NCBI GenBank assembly: GCA_947452455.1
Contig: CANGBX010000008.1
Location: 62,001-126,000 of the forward strand
Length of the DNA stretch: 64,000 nt
Source: Beijerinckiaceae bacterium
GTDB taxonomy: Bacteria > Pseudomonadota > Alphaproteobacteria > Rhizobiales > Beijerinckiaceae
Reading direction: 5' to 3'
Both the position numbers and the translations under genes were made by a program. Shown here one piece after another: positions 8,637 through 16,104 of this stretch. The stretch's first letter is position 1; each line of letters opens with the position of its first letter. Below the pieces are notes generated by a model. That model searched no databases, had not been told where the DNA came from, and saw only the letters and a program-made list of their open reading frames with translations.

Positions 8637-10991
8637 ATGAATAAGCAGGCGGCTCAAGAATTTTCCTCCATCGGCAAGCCGATGCGCCGCAATGAGGACC
8701 AGCGCCTGCTCACCGGCCAAGGCCGCTTCACAGATGATTTTACGCTTGCCCGCCAATCTTATGCCGCCATGGTGCGCTCGCCCCATCCCCATGCCCGTAT
8801 CGTCAAGATCGACACGGCAGCAGCAAGCGCCATGCCCGGCGTGCTCGGCATTTTTACGGGCGCCGATGTTGCCGCCGATGCGCTGAAACCCATTCCGCAT
8901 GATCCAGTGCCCAAGACCAAATATGACATGAAGCTGACCGGCCCGGGCGGCACGCCGATTTTCATCGGGCCCCACATGCTGCTGCCCGCCGACAAAGCCC
9001 GCCATGTCGGCGAAGCGGTTGCCATTGTTGTGGCTGAAACCGAAATGCAGGCCATGGATGCCGCCGAAGCAGTGGATGTCGAATGGGATGTGCTGCCCTT
9101 CGTCACCGACCAGCGTGAAGCCATCAAACACGGCCATGCGGCAGTCTGGGATGAAACGCCCGACAATTGCTTTGTTGACACAACCTTCGGCGATGTAGCT
9201 GCGACCGATGCCGTCTTTGCGGGTGCTGCGCATGTCGTGAAGATGGTTATTTACATTCCGCGTGTGACGGGCGTGACCATTGAGCCGCGCTCCGCACTTG
9301 GTGATTATGATCATGCCACGGGCCGCTATCTCTTGCATTGCGGGGGCGGTGGCGCTGTGCGCCAGAAGAATGAATTGGCACAAGTGCTGGGTGTCGAACC
9401 CGATCAGGTGCGCGTTTGCACGTTTGATGTCGGCGGTAATTTCGGCACCAAGAATCGCGTCTATGTCGAATATGGCCTCGTCATGTGGGCGGCCAAAAAA
9501 GTCGGGCGACCCGTCAAGCACACTTGCACACGTACGGAAGCTTTTCTGACAGATTATCAGGGCCGCGATCTGGCCGTACATGCAGAGCTCGCCTTCGACA
9601 AGACAGGCAAGATTCTGGCGATGCGCTCTGACAATATTTCCAATGTCGGCGCGCGTTGCGTGTCGCTCTCGCCACTTGGCAAGGGCTCGGGCCTCATCAC
9701 GGGGTCTTACGATATTCCGGTGGCGACATTGCGTGCGCGTGCTGTCTTCACCAATACGATGCCAACGCAGGCCTATCGCTCATCAGGCCGTCCGGAAGTC
9801 AATTTTGTCATCGAGCGTTTGATGGAACGCGCTGCCGATCAGCTTGGCATGGACAAGATCGAACTGCGCCGCAAGAATCTCGTCGCTCCCAACAAATTCC
9901 CCTACACCAATGCGGTCGGCGCCACTTATGACAGCGGCGAATATGAAAAGAATATGGATTGGGCGCTCGACATCGCCGATTGGAAGGGCGCTGACGCGCG
10001 TCGCGCTGACGCGAAAAAGCGCGGCAAACTCTACGGCATCGGCATGGCCAATTATGTCGAGAGCTCCATCGGCTCGCCGAAAGAGCGCGCGGAAATTACC
10101 ATCCATGCAGACGGCAAAGTGTCTTGCGTGATTGGCACGCAGCCCTCGGGCCAAGGCCATGAAACGAGCTTTGCGCAAGTCGTGGCAGATCTCTGCCATG
10201 TGCCGGTTGAGAGCGTGACAATCATTATCGGTGACACTGATATTGTGAGTGTCGGCGGCGGCTCACATTCAGGCCGCTCCATGCGCCATGCAGGTACGGT
10301 GATCTCGAAAGCCTCCACTTTGCTTGTCGAAAAGGGCAAGGCCATTGCCGCGCATGTGCTGGGCAAGAAGCGTGATGAGATCTCCTTCGAGGATGGGCGC
10401 TTCCATCATGCTGCGACCAACCGCTCTTTCTCGATGTTCGAGCTGGCGAAGGAAGCAGCCCAAGCCAGCCTGCCGGATGATATGAAAGACGGGCTCGCCA
10501 TTGGTCTCACCAATGAAATGCACGAGCCTGTCTTCCCCAATGGCACCGCCATTTGCGAAGTCGAGATTGATCCCGACACAGGCTGGATTGATCTGAAGCG
10601 TTATGCCACCGTCGATGATGTCGGCCGCTGCATCAATCCGCTCATCGTGCATGGGCAGACGCATGGCGGCATTGCGCAGGGCGTTGGCCAAGCCATGTTC
10701 GAATTGTTCGAGCTGAATGAAGACGGCCAGCCGGTCGCCGCCTCCTTCATGGATTACGGCATGCCGCGCTTCGATAATATGCCATCTTTCCGTACGGAGA
10801 TTGCGCAAGTGCTCTCGCCCACCAATCCGCTGGGCATCAAAGCGGGCGGCGAAGGCGGCACGACGCCAGCCTTGTCCACCATCGTCAATGCGGTGGTCGA
10901 CGCGCTGAAAGTCTACGGAGTTGATGACATTGAAATGCCGGTGACGCCGCTGAAAATCTGGCAGGCCATTCAGGACGCAAAACAAATGTGA
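8637..10991 (+). CDS. Molybdopterin-binding large subunit, xanthine dehydrogenase / CoxL-like family
   Basis: This 784-residue protein is the molybdenum-cofactor catalytic subunit of a hydroxylase. It opens with GKPMRRNEDQRLLTGQG, typical of CoxL-like subunits, has GGNFGTKNR in the cofactor-binding domain, and ends with AGGEGGTTPALSTIVNA, whose glutamate is the probable catalytic base. The loop near residue 379 reads AYRSSGR; form I CO dehydrogenases have AYRCSFR and form II AYRGAGR, so a CO-oxidising role is unlikely and hydroxylation of an aromatic or heterocyclic substrate is more likely. ATG at 8637 is preferred to an upstream in-frame start that overlaps the divergent control region. The partner 2Fe-2S subunit is in the divergent operon. 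Confidence 0.9.
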   Translation: MNKQAAQEFSSIGKPMRRNEDQRLLTGQGRFTDDFTLARQSYAAMVRSPHPHARIVKIDTAAASAMPGVLGIFTGADVAADALKPIPHDPVPKTKYDMKLTGPGGTPIFIGPHMLLPADKARHVGEAVAIVVAETEMQAMDAAEAVDVEWDVLPFVTDQREAIKHGHAAVWDETPDNCFVDTTFGDVAATDAVFAGAAHVVKMVIYIPRVTGVTIEPRSALGDYDHATGRYLLHCGGGGAVRQKNELAQVLGVEPDQVRVCTFDVGGNFGTKNRVYVEYGLVMWAAKKVGRPVKHTCTRTEAFLTDYQGRDLAVHAELAFDKTGKILAMRSDNISNVGARCVSLSPLGKGSGLITGSYDIPVATLRARAVFTNTMPTQAYRSSGRPEVNFVIERLMERAADQLGMDKIELRRKNLVAPNKFPYTNAVGATYDSGEYEKNMDWALDIADWKGADARRADAKKRGKLYGIGMANYVESSIGSPKERAEITIHADGKVSCVIGTQPSGQGHETSFAQVVADLCHVPVESVTIIIGDTDIVSVGGGSHSGRSMRHAGTVISKASTLLVEKGKAIAAHVLGKKRDEISFEDGRFHHAATNRSFSMFELAKEAAQASLPDDMKDGLAIGLTNEMHEPVFPNGTAICEVEIDPDTGWIDLKRYATVDDVGRCINPLIVHGQTHGGIAQGVGQAMFELFELNEDGQPVAASFMDYGMPRFDNMPSFRTEIAQVLSPTNPLGIKAGGEGGTTPALSTIVNAVVDALKVYGVDDIEMPVTPLKIWQAIQDAKQM

Positions 10992-10992
10992 G

Positions 10993-11076
10993 CCGTCATT
11001 GCGAGCGAAGCGAAGCAATCCAGAAAGCCACACATGAAGCCTTCTGGATTGCTTCGCCTTCGGCTCGCAATGACGG
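10993..11076. repeat. Interspersed palindromic repeat, copy 4
   Basis: This 84-base copy starts 1 base after the stop of the molybdopterin subunit gene and ends 24 bases before the start of the co-directional solute-binding protein gene. Outer and inner arms are perfect. Confidence 0.93.
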
Positions 11077-11100
11077 AAGAAACTTCAAGGGAGACACACA

Positions 11101-12018
11101 ATGACCACCCAACTCGACATCATCAATTTTCCGGGCGCGCCGAACCTGCCGATCTTTGTCGCCCAAGATAAGGGCCTGTTTGAAAAGGCTGGCGTCAGCA
11201 TCAATCTGACAACCACGCCTTCTTCTGCTTTTCAGGCGGAAAATCTGGCGAACGGCAAATTCCAGATTGCTGGCACGGCTTTTGACAATGTCGTCGCCTA
11301 TCGTGAAGGCCAGGGCGCGGTGAAACTTCCCGAGACGCCCGACTTCATCGCCTTCATGGGCGCGACGCAGGTGGAACTGGCTTTCATCACCTCGCCCGAC
11401 ATCGCGACTTACGCAGACATCAAGGGAAAGTCGCTGGCGCTGGATGCGCTCTCAACCGGCTTTGCTTTCGTGCTCTACGACATGCTGGAAAAGAACGGCC
11501 TGACCAAGGCTGATTATTCCATGGTTCCGGTGGGCGCGACGCCGCAGCGTTGGGAATCGGTGAAAGCGGGCGAACATGTCGGCACGCTCACGATTGAACC
11601 TTTCACATCGATTGCACGCAATCAGGGTTTCAAAGTGCTCGACACTTCGAGCAATCTGTTTGCCGATTATCAGGGCGGCTCCTTTGCCGCGAGCCGCGCT
11701 TGGGCGAAGCAGAATCCGGAAGCACTGAAAGGCTTCATCAAGGGCTATCTCGATGGTCTGGCCTGGACGCTGGATCCCGCCAACCGCGAAGAAGCGACCA
11801 AGATTCTTCTGGAGCGCATGCCCGAGATCAAGCCGCCTGTCGCAGGTGCGGTGATGAATTCGCTGCTCTCGCCGAAATCCGGTCTCACGCCAAAGGCTGC
11901 CATGCTGATGAAGGGCGTCGACACCGTGCTGGCGCTACGCTCGAAATATGGCACAGGCGGCACGCTCAGCGAGCCGAATAAGTATATCGATCTGACTTGG
12001 TACAATCAGGTCGTCTAA
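11101..12018 (+). CDS. NMT1/SsuA-like solute-binding protein without signal peptide
   Basis: This 305-residue protein has the fold of ABC-type periplasmic binding proteins of the NMT1/THI5/SsuA group: an early IINFPGAPNLPIFVAQDKGLFEKAG, then ENLANGKFQIAGTAFDN, and DIKGKSLALDALSTGF. Unusually it begins directly with the first beta-strand; there is no Lys/Arg plus hydrophobic leader. The ATG at 11101 has AAGGGAGA upstream, and palindrome copy 4 lies immediately before. Either it is a cytoplasmic ligand-binding protein or enzyme, or its leader was lost when the repeat arrived. No permease or ATPase gene lies next to it. Confidence 0.75.
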   Translation: MTTQLDIINFPGAPNLPIFVAQDKGLFEKAGVSINLTTTPSSAFQAENLANGKFQIAGTAFDNVVAYREGQGAVKLPETPDFIAFMGATQVELAFITSPDIATYADIKGKSLALDALSTGFAFVLYDMLEKNGLTKADYSMVPVGATPQRWESVKAGEHVGTLTIEPFTSIARNQGFKVLDTSSNLFADYQGGSFAASRAWAKQNPEALKGFIKGYLDGLAWTLDPANREEATKILLERMPEIKPPVAGAVMNSLLSPKSGLTPKAAMLMKGVDTVLALRSKYGTGGTLSEPNKYIDLTWYNQVV

Positions 12019-12027
12019 CGTCACGCC

Positions 12028-12113
12028 CCGTCATTGCGAGCGGAGCGAAGCAATCCAGAAATGCCGCGTGTGGCTTCTGGTTTGCCGCGTCGCTCCGCTC
12101 CTCGCAATGACGG
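12028..12113. repeat. Interspersed palindromic repeat, copy 5
   Basis: This 86-base copy lies between the convergent ends of the solute-binding protein gene and the HU-family gene, just before a strong hairpin terminator. The right half reads CTGGTTTGCCGCGTCG, a diverged version of the usual inner arm. Confidence 0.9.
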
Positions 12114-12133
12114 CAGAGAGTGCGGGCAAACAA

Positions 12134-12163
12134 AAAGGCCGGAGCATTGCTGCTCCGGCCTTT
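12134..12163 (-). terminator. Rho-independent terminator after the HU-family gene
   Basis: A 13-base perfect stem (AAAGGCCGGAGCA and complement) closes a 4-base loop. On the minus strand it is followed by TTTTTGTTTG, 23 bases after the HU-family stop, so it fits that gene best; it may also end transcripts from the left. Confidence 0.9.
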
Positions 12164-12186
12164 CTGCATAAACAGACCAAGAAAGC

Positions 12187-12564
12187 TTAGACGGCTTCCT
12201 TGAGCTCCTTGAGGGCGCGGAAAGCGACCTTCTTCGAAGCCTTGATCTTGATGGCTTCGCCGGTTGCAGGGTTGCGGCCCATGCGAGCAGCGCGCTTGCG
12301 AACCTGAAGGATGCCGAGGCCGCCGATGCGGATGCGGTTGCCCTTCTTGAGGTTCTTGGTGATGATTTCGACCATGTCGTTGATCATCGTTTCAGCAGTG
12401 CGCTTCGGCACTTCATGCGTTTCCGACAGCAAAGCAGCAATCTGCTTCACAGTGATGGTCGCAGGCTTTGCGCCAGCAGCGGCGGCGGCCTTCTTCGGCG
12501 CAGCCTTCTTCGGTGCAGCCTTCTTCGGTGCGGCCTTCGGTGCGGCCTTGGCAGCTTTTGCCAT
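12187..12564 (-). CDS. HU-family DNA-binding protein with lysine/alanine-rich N-terminal tail
   Basis: This 125-residue nucleoid protein has two parts. Residues 1 to about 34 are a disordered basic tail with repeated PKKAA units, like the tail of eukaryotic histone H1 or of bacterial H1-like proteins. From about residue 35 follows a standard HU/IHF fold, with the DNA-embracing arm region containing MGRNPATGE. Typical HU is about 90 residues, so the tail is an extension. The gene is monocistronic, with its own terminator. The tail probably adds non-specific DNA compaction; this role is inference. A second family member, IHF alpha, is encoded at 19389. Confidence 0.9.
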   Translation of the reverse strand: MAKAAKAAPKAAPKKAAPKKAAPKKAAAAAGAKPATITVKQIAALLSETHEVPKRTAETMINDMVEIITKNLKKGNRIRIGGLGILQVRKRAARMGRNPATGEAIKIKASKKVAFRALKELKEAV

Positions 12565-12786
12565 AACTAAACTCCCCTTCGCGAATCAACGAGCGAAGTG
12601 CCCGTTGGCCGCGACTATAATGCGCTCGCGTCTTGTAAAGAGCCGTTCAGGCCCATTTTCCGCAGCTTTTTGCACCTCAAAGCCACACTTTCCCGCGAAA
12701 AATGCGCTTTTTTGACGTTCCTTCTCAGCCCAAAGACCAAAGACCCCCGTTTCATGGGGCTTTTTGAGCCTTCCGCCGAATCGGAA

Positions 12787-13542
12787 TTAGCGCATCACCG
12801 CGCCGCCATCGACGACCATGCATTGGCCCGTCATGAAGCCGCAGTCCTCGCTTGCCAGAAAGACCAGTGCACCAAGCAGATCTTTGGGCTCCTGCTCGCG
12901 CTGCAGCGCGCGGCTCATCACTGTTGGCTGCGAGGCTTTGCCGCTCCACATCGGATTTTCCGCAATGGCCTCGCTCATAGTGAGCCCCGGTGCAATCGCA
13001 TTCACAATGACATTATGCCCGCCCAATTCACGCGCCAGCGAGCGCGTCATCGCCACAACGCCGCCCTTTGAAGTCACATAATGCAAGAAGCCGACCTGGC
13101 CCTTAAATACTGTGCCCGAAGCAATATTGATGATGCGGCCAGATTTGCGCGCGATCATATGCGGCGCCACGGCCTTCACGCATTCAAAGGGCCCACGCAG
13201 ATTGACCGCCATCAGGCGATCCCATTCATCACTCGAAATATCGAGAAAGCCTTTTTTCTCGAGGCTCGCAAAGATAGCGGCATTATTGACGAGAATATCA
13301 ATCTGGCCGAAGGCCGACAGCGCAGCTTCAGCCATGGCACGCGCAGATGATGCGTCCGACACATCGACTTTGAAAAATTGCGCCGTGCCGCCCGCCTTTT
13401 GAATGGCCTCCACCGTGCGGGCGCCATCAAGAACATCGGCGACCAGCACTTTGGCGCCTTCTGCCGCGAGAGCCTGCGCAAAAGCTGCCCCAATGCCGCG
13501 CGCCGACCCGGTGACGATGGCTGATTTTCCGGCCAATCTCAT
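12787..13542 (-). CDS. Short-chain dehydrogenase/reductase
   Basis: This 251-residue NAD(P)-dependent oxidoreductase is of the classical SDR family. TGSARGIG near residue 11 is the Rossmann nucleotide loop and VLVADVLD suggests NAD preference through the acidic residue at the end of beta-2. NNAA near residue 87, the serine in IINIASGT and YVTSK form the catalytic set; VDGG closes the C-terminus. Such enzymes often oxidise cis-dihydrodiols or hydroxy-acids after a ring-hydroxylating oxygenase. It is divergent from the Rieske oxygenase gene with a 107-base spacer, which supports a shared pathway, but the substrate is unknown. Confidence 0.85.
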   Translation of the reverse strand: MRLAGKSAIVTGSARGIGAAFAQALAAEGAKVLVADVLDGARTVEAIQKAGGTAQFFKVDVSDASSARAMAEAALSAFGQIDILVNNAAIFASLEKKGFLDISSDEWDRLMAVNLRGPFECVKAVAPHMIARKSGRIINIASGTVFKGQVGFLHYVTSKGGVVAMTRSLARELGGHNVIVNAIAPGLTMSEAIAENPMWSGKASQPTVMSRALQREQEPKDLLGALVFLASEDCGFMTGQCMVVDGGAVMR

Positions 13543-13649
13543 GGCACTCCCCCCTTGCTTTGACAGTCTGTTGCTCTGGTTCTATCCGTTTCAAAAGACA
13601 CAAGACAAGCGGCCGGGAAAAACGGCCGGAACCGAAGGAGAGAAAGCCC

Positions 13650-14924
13650 GTGCTGACCGATCAGGAGAACGACCTGCTCTGCCGCGTGGAAGGCGATGCG
13701 CCCATGGGCCAGATGATGCGCCGCTACTGGCTGCCTGCCTGCCTCTCCGAAGAAGTGCCTGAACCTGATTGCGATCCCGTGCGCGTGCGCATTCTGGGCG
13801 AAAATCTTGTCGCCTTCCGCGACACTGACGGCCGCGTGGGTGTGATGGATGAACTTTGCCCGCATCGGCGCGCCTCGCTCTTCTACGGGCGCAATGAGGA
13901 ATGCGGTCTGCGCTGCCTCTATCATGGCTGGAAAATGGACGTGGACGGCAATGTGGTCGAAATGGCCTCCGAGCCGCCCGGCTCAACGCTGACCGAAAAG
14001 GTCAAGCACAAGGCCTATCCGGTGCGCGAAGCGGGCGGCTTTGTCTGGATCTATATGGGCCCGCCCGAAACCATGCCGGAATTCGAGCCGCCGATTTTTG
14101 CGCCGAGCGAAAAAGCGCGCGTCGCTGCATTCAAAGTGCATGTGGATGCAAACTGGGCGCAGTGTCTGGAAGGCGCTATCGACAGCGCCCATTCCTCAAG
14201 CCTGCATTCAACCGACATGCCGCCGGCCCGCGTCAATGGCTCAACGGCAACTGGCACAAGCTGGCAGCGCCCCACAACCGACAAATCACCGCGATTGCAG
14301 GCTGAAGAAACCGATTTCGGATTTCACTATGTCGCCATCCGCAAGCCGATCAGCAATGCGCAGACGCATGATTATCTGCGCATCACTTTGTTTGTCGCGC
14401 CGATGTATGTGTTGATCCCGCCCAACAATGTTTACAATGTTGCGCAGATGAATGTGCCCGTCGATGACGAACATTCTGTGCTCTATCTCATGGCCTGGAC
14501 ACCCGGTGATGGCGACCAGGAAGGCACGGATACTGAGAGCTGGCGCAAATTCACCGGCCAGCAACTGGGTATTGATCTGGATAAAACCTATCACAAGCTG
14601 CATGGCCGCGCGCAAAACTACGGGCAAGATCGCAAGGCGCAAAAGCTCGGCGATTTTACAGGTATTCGCGGCTTCCCCAATCAGGACATCGCCATGTGGG
14701 AAACCATGGGCAGCATTGCCAATCGCAGCGATGAGCGGCTGGGCGCGAGCGATCTGGCTATTGTCCAGTTCCGCCGCACCATGGTCGATGCTGTGCAACG
14801 TTTCGTGAAGGGCGAACCCGCCATTGGCGCTGACCTCAAGGGTGAAAAGCGCGCTAAACTCGCCTCCTTCGAGGGTGTCATGCCCAAGGAAACCGATTGG
14901 CGGACGCTATCTGGGGCCAAATGA
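13650..14924 (+). CDS. Rieske non-haem iron aromatic oxygenase, large subunit (phthalate-dioxygenase-like)
   Basis: This 424-residue oxygenase component has the Rieske centre in CPHRRASL ... CLYHGW (C-x-H-x17-C-x2-H, near residues 70-93) and a catalytic domain with QCLEGAIDSAHSSSLHS, which supplies the bridging aspartate and the two iron-ligand histidines. The layout is that of phthalate 4,5-dioxygenase-type (group I) oxygenases and O-demethylases. GTG at 13650 follows a good GAAGGAG site; the frame upstream of it is not protein-like. No ferredoxin or reductase partner is in the window, so electrons must come from elsewhere. It shares a divergent spacer with the SDR. Confidence 0.88.
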   Translation: MLTDQENDLLCRVEGDAPMGQMMRRYWLPACLSEEVPEPDCDPVRVRILGENLVAFRDTDGRVGVMDELCPHRRASLFYGRNEECGLRCLYHGWKMDVDGNVVEMASEPPGSTLTEKVKHKAYPVREAGGFVWIYMGPPETMPEFEPPIFAPSEKARVAAFKVHVDANWAQCLEGAIDSAHSSSLHSTDMPPARVNGSTATGTSWQRPTTDKSPRLQAEETDFGFHYVAIRKPISNAQTHDYLRITLFVAPMYVLIPPNNVYNVAQMNVPVDDEHSVLYLMAWTPGDGDQEGTDTESWRKFTGQQLGIDLDKTYHKLHGRAQNYGQDRKAQKLGDFTGIRGFPNQDIAMWETMGSIANRSDERLGASDLAIVQFRRTMVDAVQRFVKGEPAIGADLKGEKRAKLASFEGVMPKETDWRTLSGAK

Positions 14925-15007
14925 TCCCTCTGGTCTTTTGGCCAGTAATGTTCAGAATAGTTGAGATGAGGCCGCGCCAAAATGCGGCCCGGATTGGGAG
15001 TGACACC

Positions 15008-15979
15008 ATGGTGAGCAAATTGGGCCGCGTGATTGCGGCAACTGGCGCGCTTCTCGTCGGCATGCAGATGGCAGGTTCCGCGCTGGCGCAGGACAAGATG
15101 AAAATTGCCGCCGGACAGCGCGGTAATTGGGATTCCGCTGTGCCTGAAATCATGCAGCGCTCGGGCATTGCCAAAAAATATAATCTCGATCTCGAAATCC
15201 TCTACACGCAAGGCTCGGGCGAAACGCAGCAGGCGGTCATTTCTAGCGCCGTTGATGTGGGCGTTGCCATTGGCACACTGGGCGCGATTGGCGCTTATTC
15301 CAAAGGTGCGCCGATCCGCATCATTGGTGCGCAATCAACAGGTGCTGGCGATCTCTATTGGTATGCCAAGCCAGAGAGCGGCATCACCTCCATTGCTGGA
15401 AATACCGGCAAGACGATTGCTTTTTCCACCAATGGCTCGTCCACACAAACGGTCGTGAAAGCTTTCACCGAAGAACTCGGCACCAAGGCAACACCAACGG
15501 CAACCGGCAGCCCGACCGCCACTTTGACGCAAGTCATGTCGGGTCAGGTTGATATCGGCTGGTCAGCGCCCCCGCACGGGCTTGAATTGCTCGACCAAGG
15601 CAAGATCAAGAAACTTGCCACCGGCAATGATACATCGCTGAAAGATCAGACTGTGCGCATCACCGCGACATCGGTCGACGTGATGACCAAGAAGCGCGAC
15701 CAGATCAACCGCTTCATGCAGGCCTATCGCGACACGGTGGACTATATGTACACCAATCCGGAAGTGATGAAGGTCTATTCGGAATGGCTGCAAATCTCGC
15801 CAGCACTCGCGCTGCGCACACGCGATGATTTCTTTGCACGCTCCTCCATCGAGCCAGACAATATGAAGGGCCTCGACAAGATTGTGCAGGATGCGGTGGC
15901 ATTCAAATTCGCCAATGCCGTGCTGACCAAAGAACAGCTGGCGGATCTGATCCAGATACCAGCACCAATCAAGAAGTAA
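15008..15979 (+). CDS. ABC-type periplasmic solute-binding protein, NMT1/SsuA family
   Basis: This is a 323-residue exported binding protein. It has a Sec signal peptide ending near SALAQD (residues about 25-27), then a fold of the nitrate/sulfonate/taurine group with TQGSGETQQAV and GQVDIGWSAPPHG. ATG at 15008 is preferred because the leader begins there; the frame is open further upstream. It lies 83 bases after the Rieske oxygenase on the same strand and probably delivers its substrate to an ABC importer encoded elsewhere, as no permease or ATPase gene is close. An imperfect hairpin and palindrome copy 6 follow its stop. Confidence 0.85.
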   Translation: MVSKLGRVIAATGALLVGMQMAGSALAQDKMKIAAGQRGNWDSAVPEIMQRSGIAKKYNLDLEILYTQGSGETQQAVISSAVDVGVAIGTLGAIGAYSKGAPIRIIGAQSTGAGDLYWYAKPESGITSIAGNTGKTIAFSTNGSSTQTVVKAFTEELGTKATPTATGSPTATLTQVMSGQVDIGWSAPPHGLELLDQGKIKKLATGNDTSLKDQTVRITATSVDVMTKKRDQINRFMQAYRDTVDYMYTNPEVMKVYSEWLQISPALALRTRDDFFARSSIEPDNMKGLDKIVQDAVAFKFANAVLTKEQLADLIQIPAPIKK

Positions 15980-15991
15980 CACTTCGCACAA

Positions 15992-16016
15992 ACGGGCCAG
16001 GCTCTGCTTGGCCCGT
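15992..16016 (+). terminator. Hairpin after the solute-binding protein gene
   Basis: An 8-base stem ACGGGCCA / TGGCCCGT closes a 9-base loop 12 bases after the stop codon. It lacks a T-run and its right arm overlaps the left end of palindrome copy 6, so a terminator role is only possible. Confidence 0.4.
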
Positions 16017-16101
16017 CATTGCGAGGAGCCGAAGGCGACACGGCAATCCAGAGGCCTCACACGCAACATCTGGATTGCTTCGCTTGCGCTCGCAATGACG
16101 G
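16013..16101. repeat. Interspersed palindromic repeat, copy 6
   Basis: This 89-base copy lies between the convergent stops of the solute-binding protein gene (15979) and the flavin monooxygenase gene (16105). Its left half carries the GGAGCCGAAGGCGAC variant while the right half has the GCTTGCGCTCG variant, so the arms do not pair perfectly in the middle. Confidence 0.92.
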
Positions 16102-16104
16102 GGG

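Noticed and set aside
8637..10991. Carbon monoxide dehydrogenase large subunit
   Set aside because: The active loop reads AYRSSGR, not AYRCSFR (form I), and no medium subunit or CO accessory genes are near.
4213..16101. CRISPR array
   Set aside because: The copies are full palindromes scattered at gene borders with no spacers or cas genes.
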